The notes under the pieces were generated by a model. The model was not told the origin of the DNA. It did no database searches and saw nothing but the letters and a program-made list of their open reading frames with translations. 15,000 nucleotides of DNA from NCBI GenBank assembly GCA_963170055.1, contig CAUJGJ010000332.1, forward strand, positions 165,001 through 180,000, in the 5' to 3' direction. Within the stretch, counting starts at the first letter, position 1. The number at the start of each line of letters is the position of its first letter. This DNA is from Halisarca cf. caerulea. Taxonomy: Eukaryota; Porifera; Demospongiae; Chondrillida; Halisarcidae. Positions 1 to 15,000 of this stretch are shown in pieces. The translations under genes and the position numbers were made by a program.

Positions 1-2820
<2,820 letters not shown>

Positions 2821-3067
2821 TTTCAAACGCAAATTTCTTAATTACTCTTGGGAATTATTAGACATTTGTTAGATGTACATATGTATGATCCGTGTAATCT
2901 GTGTTCCTAGTTTTATTATCATCTTGTATTGCTGTCACACGCTCTTGAGAATCGGAAGACTTATAAATTTTCCTGATTTTTTCTTTAAAATCAATCTTGC
3001 TTCTGCTGGGAAGATGAAAAACTAGCACAGAACACTTCTAAATACCTTGGACATCCCTCTTAATTCG

Positions 3068-3187
3068 GCCTACGGCCATACCACGTTGAATACACCAGTT
3101 CTCGTCTGATCACTGAAGTTAAGCAGCGTTAGGCTAGGTTAGTACTTGGATGGGTGACCGCCTGGGAATACCTGGTGCTGTAGGTCC
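3068..3187 (+). rRNA. 5S ribosomal RNA gene
   Basis: The 120-nt stretch matches metazoan 5S rRNA almost throughout: GCCTACGGCC at the 5' end, GTTAAGCAGCGT (box A region), and AGTACTTGGATGGGTGACCG (box C region). The ends pair as GCCTAC with GTAGGT. The usual GGCCCGGT/ACCGGGT helix is here GCTAGGT...ACCTGGT: both sides changed and pairing is kept, which argues for a functional gene rather than a decayed copy. One helix II pair near 3131-3133 looks weakened. It is the only copy in the window and sits between two convergent protein genes, so it is a dispersed copy as far as can be seen. Confidence 0.95.
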
Positions 3188-3218
3188 TTTTTGCTTTTTT
3201 TTTTTTTTTTTTTTTTTT
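3188..3218 (+). terminator. RNA polymerase III T-tract terminator and poly-T run
   Basis: A T5 run (3188-3192) directly follows the 5S gene. After GC comes an uninterrupted T24 run (3195-3218). T4 or longer ends polymerase III transcription, so the first run is sufficient and the second acts as a backup or is a slippage product. Confidence 0.85.
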
Positions 3219-3432
3219 CATCCGAGCCCTTGCTATCCAATCAATAGACATGTGTACCCATGCAATGTGCACAGTGCATTGCAAGATTTAATTTGTTAAT
3301 CCATGCAGCATCTTTTAGTGCAACAAATGTGGTCAGATTAAAGAGTCACAACTGTACACGGACCACCAAACATGCATGCATGCAATCTATTGCTTGGCAT
3401 CTGCAAGCTCTTTCTATACTGATACAGTCATA

Positions 3433-3571
3433 CAGTCACACCTGGTTTATCCGAAAACCTCATTTATCCGACACTGTAAATCATCATTATCACTGTAAAT
3501 CATCTCTGTGTACAATTACCCCGATTTATTTTACGAGGAATAAACATGGTCGGATAAACAAGGGTTCACTG
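3433..3571. mobile_element. 139-bp TIR transposon, pogo/Tigger-like, non-autonomous
   Basis: The left end CAGTCACACCTGGTTTATCC and the reverse complement of the right end, CAGTGAACCCTTGTTTATCC, agree at 18 of 22 positions counting the next two bases. The element is flanked on both sides by TA (3431-3432 and 3572-3573), the usual Tc1/mariner target duplication. A second TTTATCCGA copy lies just inside the left end. There is no coding capacity, so it must be a MITE mobilised in trans. Confidence 0.75.
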
Positions 3572-3821
3572 TATTTTCCATGTACATATAGTTGATGAAG
3601 GTCCTATACAATAGAAAGCCCCCATTCCTACGTACATTGATCACTGCATATGTTACGAGAAGCTCCATAAACTAATATAATACCAATCATTCTGTTTTAA
3701 TTCATTCAGTGAATAAGATTTTCGATTGTGAGGACAATAAAACAAAAAATAGTAATAGAAAGAAGAAATAAAAACACAAATGAAAGAGAAATAAATAAAG
3801 TCATGTCATGTACATGATATT
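3572..3821. other. Probable RYBP 3' UTR, with plus-strand AATAAA cluster
   Basis: This AT-rich stretch lies directly downstream of the minus-strand RYBP stop codon. A minus-strand ATTAAA reads at 3701-3696, about 120 bases after the stop, and is the best poly(A) signal candidate. The plus strand has four AATAAA words at 3736, 3767, 3790 and 3794, which could serve transcripts arriving from the left. No ORF of note. Confidence 0.45.
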
Positions 3822-6058
3822 TCATGATTGCTGGAGCTGATATTCAGTGACCGTTGCAATCACTCTTCTGCACTCCACTTCTAACGAAATGCCTGTCTGA
3901 TAGTCCAAATTGGGCACTCTCGGCCTGTGTGCGTGGACCAAAGAACAAAGAAGAAACTAGTTAAAGCAGGTCCAGCTTAAATCCTTTGTCATTACACACA
4001 CATACATAACTGTTACAGGTACGTACCTATGGCAACTGCACACCAAACCAACAACCTTCTCAGAGGTGTGTGTGTAGTAGGCTTAGCGGTATATTGTCAA
4101 AGTACTAAAACCTACCGCACATAGCTACACTAAGAACGTAGACCAGTAAGGAATACAGTAGAATAGCAGACCTGAAAAGGGGGTACAGTGTATGGAGTCT
4201 CCCTGCAAAGGACACAGCTTGAGGTCCCAAAATACTTCCTCCCTGCCTATAGTTCCAATACATTTTAACCACCCAAAGAGGCCAACCCCTCTACAAAGGA
4301 CAAAAGCGATTGAATTTATATCGTCCCCAAAATGTCCATTATTCGGAGGTTAAACTGAAATACTTCCTTACTGTAAGGACCCAATACCGAGGGGTCCGCA
4401 ACGAGGCAATATGACGTACAAGATTTCGAAATCCCAAGAGATTTCACAAGATTTCAAAGATTTCACTAAGATTTCAAAGATTTCGAAATAAGATTTCACA
4501 AGATTTTGCCTAGCGAGATTTCAAGATTTCAAGATTTCGCATAAGATTTCCAGATTTCAGATAAGATTTCTGGATTTCAGGCAAGATTTCAAGATTTCGT
4601 CACTGATTTTAAGATTTCGGCAAAGATTTCTTATAGGATTTCGGACGCATACGAGGATTTCAGATTTCAGATTTCAAGATTTCATAAGATTTTGGGATTT
4701 CACTTGAGATTTCAATCAAAGTGTACGAGATTTCACTGTGTTGCGGACCCCTCGCCCAATACCTAGGTCCTTACAGCAAGGGTAGGCCCTGGTTGGTTGA
4801 ATCGACATGCTAGTTGGGCTCACCATTGCTGACCACTGTAGGCACACTCCTGTGTATGCAGACATCCTGAAACATAAATACCATTGCAGGCCATATGTAC
4901 ATGTATGTAGATATGCCATATGCCATATAGCACCAAATTTTCAAGGACTTTAATTTTCGTGTTTTATGAGGACGAACACTGCAGTGTGAAATTTGCACAC
5001 TGCAAAAAAATGGTGCACTGTTTGGTCGGTAGAAGCTGAAGAACAGACCCACAAAGATATTTTTGCAAATACGTATTTCAAGAGTGGCCAACCACAAAAT
5101 TGAGCTCCTCAAAAATTTAGCATTATACAGTAGTCAGCACACAATCTTACTAACTACATACCATGATGAAAGATGTTTTGGAGGACGGCCTCGCATTTTT
5201 CCTTTTCTAGTTTTAGGTCTGTTGGGTGTTAGCTTCACTGATAGGGAATTCTGGTTCCACTGAGGCATAGGAGAGGATGATCGAGAAGAAGAAGCAGACG
5301 ATACCTGATCCTTCTCTGTGTGGTTGTTGTTATTGGTGGAGGAGGATGAAGAAGACTGAGCGGGAGTCTTTGCCGAGCTTGAGCTTTCCGTGCTCTGATG
5401 CATCTCCAACACCTGAGGCTGCATTCTACAATGTGACAAACCATACACTGAGGCACGTCTTATTGTACATTATCTATGCTATGATGTCACTGGTTGGCTG
5501 GTGTTGTCATGGACACCAAAAAGGGAGGCAAAATAGCAGTCTATGCTGTGTAAGACTACATTGTGGCCATCAGTGAGATAGTACATAGTGACAGTTCTGT
5601 ACTGTGTGGTGCTGAAAACAAGTACATACATGCAATAAACCCAGTGGTGAAGACAGTTGAGTGTCTGGCTACGCGAGACTAGGTTGCTGTAGTACATACA
5701 CGTATAGTGCTGCATGTGCCCTTGTGCCTTCGCTGGCAGGGACCTGAGGGTGCACTTGAATAATATCATTGATTGATTGATTGGCAGAAGGGCACTGAGT
5801 ACAATCAGCAAGCACTGTCCAAATCTTAAAATAGAATGTCAAAAGTAAATAAAAAAACTAGATGGAAACGTAGTCTACTGACTCACAAAACAGACACAGA
5901 CGCATCAGCACAATACTTTGGCCTGAATCACATCATCCGTCAACATACCTGGCCTGCCGAGTTGAAGTACCTCTCGATGCTTTACATATGTCACATTTAA
6001 AGGAGCTCTGTTTATTAATATACGTACAAAACGGGCAATCCCACCCTCCTGATGCCAT
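3822..6058 (-). CDS. RYBP: RYBP/YAF2 homologue, RING1-binding subunit of variant Polycomb PRC1
   Basis: Three minus-strand exons, 6058-5949, 5425-5162 and 3924-3822 (TGA), join in phase 2 at both junctions with GTATGT donors, giving 158 residues. Residues 6-25 form a RanBP2/NZF zinc finger, W-x-C-x2-C-x10-C-x2-C (C8, C11, C22, C25), followed by SRGTSTR, a close match to RYBP and YAF2. Residues about 45-90 are Ser/Asn-rich. Residues 107-120 are basic and include MRGRPPK, an AT-hook core. The last exon (PRVPNLDYQ, SLEVECRRVIATVTEY) aligns with the RING1B-binding beta-hairpin of RYBP/YAF2. In the family this subunit joins RING1 E3 ligase in nuclear PRC1 and reads ubiquitinated H2A through the finger. 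Human proteins are longer (180-228 aa), mostly in the linker. It could equally be named YAF2; an invertebrate likely has one co-orthologue. It starts 83 bases from the divergent CCDC77 start. Confidence 0.9.
4186..4357. mobile_element. Possible degenerate MITE with CAGT ends
   Basis: The left edge (TACAGTGTATGGAGTCTCC) and the reverse complement of the right edge (CAGTTTAACCTCC) share CAGT and a CTCC core. Inside are GGACA/TGTCC and GGTCCC/GGGGAC words in opposite orientation, as in old Tigger-like elements. The right flank lacks TA. It lies in RYBP intron 2. Weak call. Confidence 0.3.
4371..4776. mobile_element. TIR element enclosing a GATTTC word array
   Basis: Left 4371-4402 and right 4740-4776 are inverted repeats. 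The outer CTGTAAGGACC and the inner GAGGGGTCCGCAAC are identical on both sides, while CCCAATACC between them is in direct orientation. The interior (about 4420-4735) carries about 26 GATTTC words, mostly AAGATTTC, at irregular spacings and all on the plus strand. No coding capacity and no clear target duplication. It sits in RYBP intron 2, so RYBP pre-mRNA carries the purine-rich complement GAAATC many times. Confidence 0.7.
5663..5682 (+). repeat. 20-mer shared with 7101-7120
   Basis: GTCTGGCTACGCGAGACTAG differs at one position from the copy at 7101-7120 (T for G). It lies in RYBP intron 1. The match suggests a family of small interspersed repeats. Confidence 0.55.
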
Positions 6059-6081
6059 TTTCTCTTGTGGACCCACGCAAA

Positions 6082-6091
6082 GGGGATTCCC
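6082..6091. promoter_or_regulatory. kappaB-type site GGGGATTCCC
   Basis: The ten bases fit GGGRNNYYCC exactly and abut the X-box with no spacer. NF-kappaB proteins exist in early animals. A chance hit in 83 bases is roughly a one-in-a-hundred event, so this is suggestive only. Confidence 0.4.
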
Positions 6092-6105
6092 GTTACCATA
6101 GAAAC
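6092..6105 (+). promoter_or_regulatory. X-box (RFX binding site)
   Basis: GTTACCATAGAAAC fits the RFX consensus RYYNYYWWRRNRAC at all 14 positions. It lies 36 bases before the CCDC77 ATG and 33 bases from the RYBP ATG, the usual distance for X-boxes of ciliary genes. RFX factors drive centriole and cilium genes in animals, which suits CCDC77. Confidence 0.75.
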
Positions 6106-6141
6106 AGCTGTCCCTCTAGTCTGGCGGTCCATGTAAGAACT

Positions 6142-8807
<2,666 letters not shown>

Positions 8808-8972
8808 CTTCGCTTTAAGTGAATTCATAGTTTTCAAAATGATATTCATCGTTATTGTGGCCGTGCCTCATACGGCACCGTGCATAAGGTAATGCGTGGG
8901 AATGGAGACTGCTAATGGTGCTAAAAGGAGCAGAATCGTCAAGCGAGACTCAGAATATTGTACATTGCCGAC
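8808..8972. other. Short intergenic gap between CCDC77 and the EGF/YWTD gene
   Basis: Only 165 bases separate the CCDC77 stop from the next plus-strand start. It must hold the CCDC77 poly(A) site and the promoter of the next gene. No AATAAA, TATA box or X-box is seen. Confidence 0.6.

Positions 8973-15000
<6,028 letters not shown>

Larger units (their letters stand above)
6059..6141. promoter_or_regulatory. Bidirectional promoter between RYBP and CCDC77
   Basis: Only 83 bases separate the RYBP start (6058, minus) from the CCDC77 start (6142, plus), so both transcripts must begin in or across this stretch. It holds a kappaB-type site, an X-box and an E-box core CAGCTG (6105-6110). No TATA box is seen. 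Confidence 0.75.

Noticed and set aside
3260..3595. Plus-strand open frame over the 3433-3571 element
   Set aside because: It crosses a non-coding MITE with TIRs and has no protein-like pattern.
5905..6132. Minus-strand open frame of 75 codons
   Set aside because: It is out of frame with the RYBP zinc-finger exon, which has the recognisable Cys pattern and fitting splice donor.
6052..6141. An upstream in-frame ATG that would extend CCDC77 by 30 residues
   Set aside because: It overlaps the RYBP start codon and first exon and spans the X-box; the added residues have no family counterpart, and 490 aa from 6142 matches the usual length.

Overview
The window reads as compact, intron-bearing animal DNA. 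It holds spliced genes with GT-AG introns whose phases agree across every junction, a 5S rRNA gene, long (TG)n microsatellites and many small terminal-inverted-repeat transposons. The gene content (RYBP/YAF2, CCDC77, an EGF/YWTD receptor-like protein) is metazoan. Short intergenic gaps and frequent GTACGTAC/TGCATGCA tracts suggest an early-branching invertebrate, perhaps a demosponge; the species is inference only.

Layout. (1) 1-2820, plus strand: the last six exons of a basic Ser/Pro-rich protein, 5' truncated, with two SxIP motifs of the kind that bind microtubule plus-end EB proteins. (2) 3068-3187: one 5S rRNA gene with a T5 terminator and a T24 run, then a 139-bp transposon. (3) 3822-6058, minus strand: a three-exon RYBP/YAF2 homologue (variant Polycomb PRC1 subunit). 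Its second intron carries an inverted-repeat element filled with about 26 GATTTC words. (4) 6059-6141: an 83-bp shared promoter with an RFX X-box and an abutting kappaB-type site. (5) 6142-8807, plus strand: a complete three-exon CCDC77 homologue, 490 aa. (6) 8973 to the window end, plus strand: the first six exons of a secreted or membrane protein with signal peptide, a beta-rich N-terminal domain, one EGF-like domain and the start of a YWTD-type propeller. Its introns hold most of the repeats, including a transposon with a 91-bp tandem array that was itself hit by a second transposon.

The genes are not an operon and do not form one pathway. The clearest functional links are the divergent RYBP/CCDC77 promoter and the use of sense-strand (TG)n next to splice donors. 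No previously undescribed multi-gene system was found. The most unusual points are the X-box bidirectional promoter, an AT-hook-like motif in a short RYBP, a splice donor made by a microsatellite, and the nested repeat structures.
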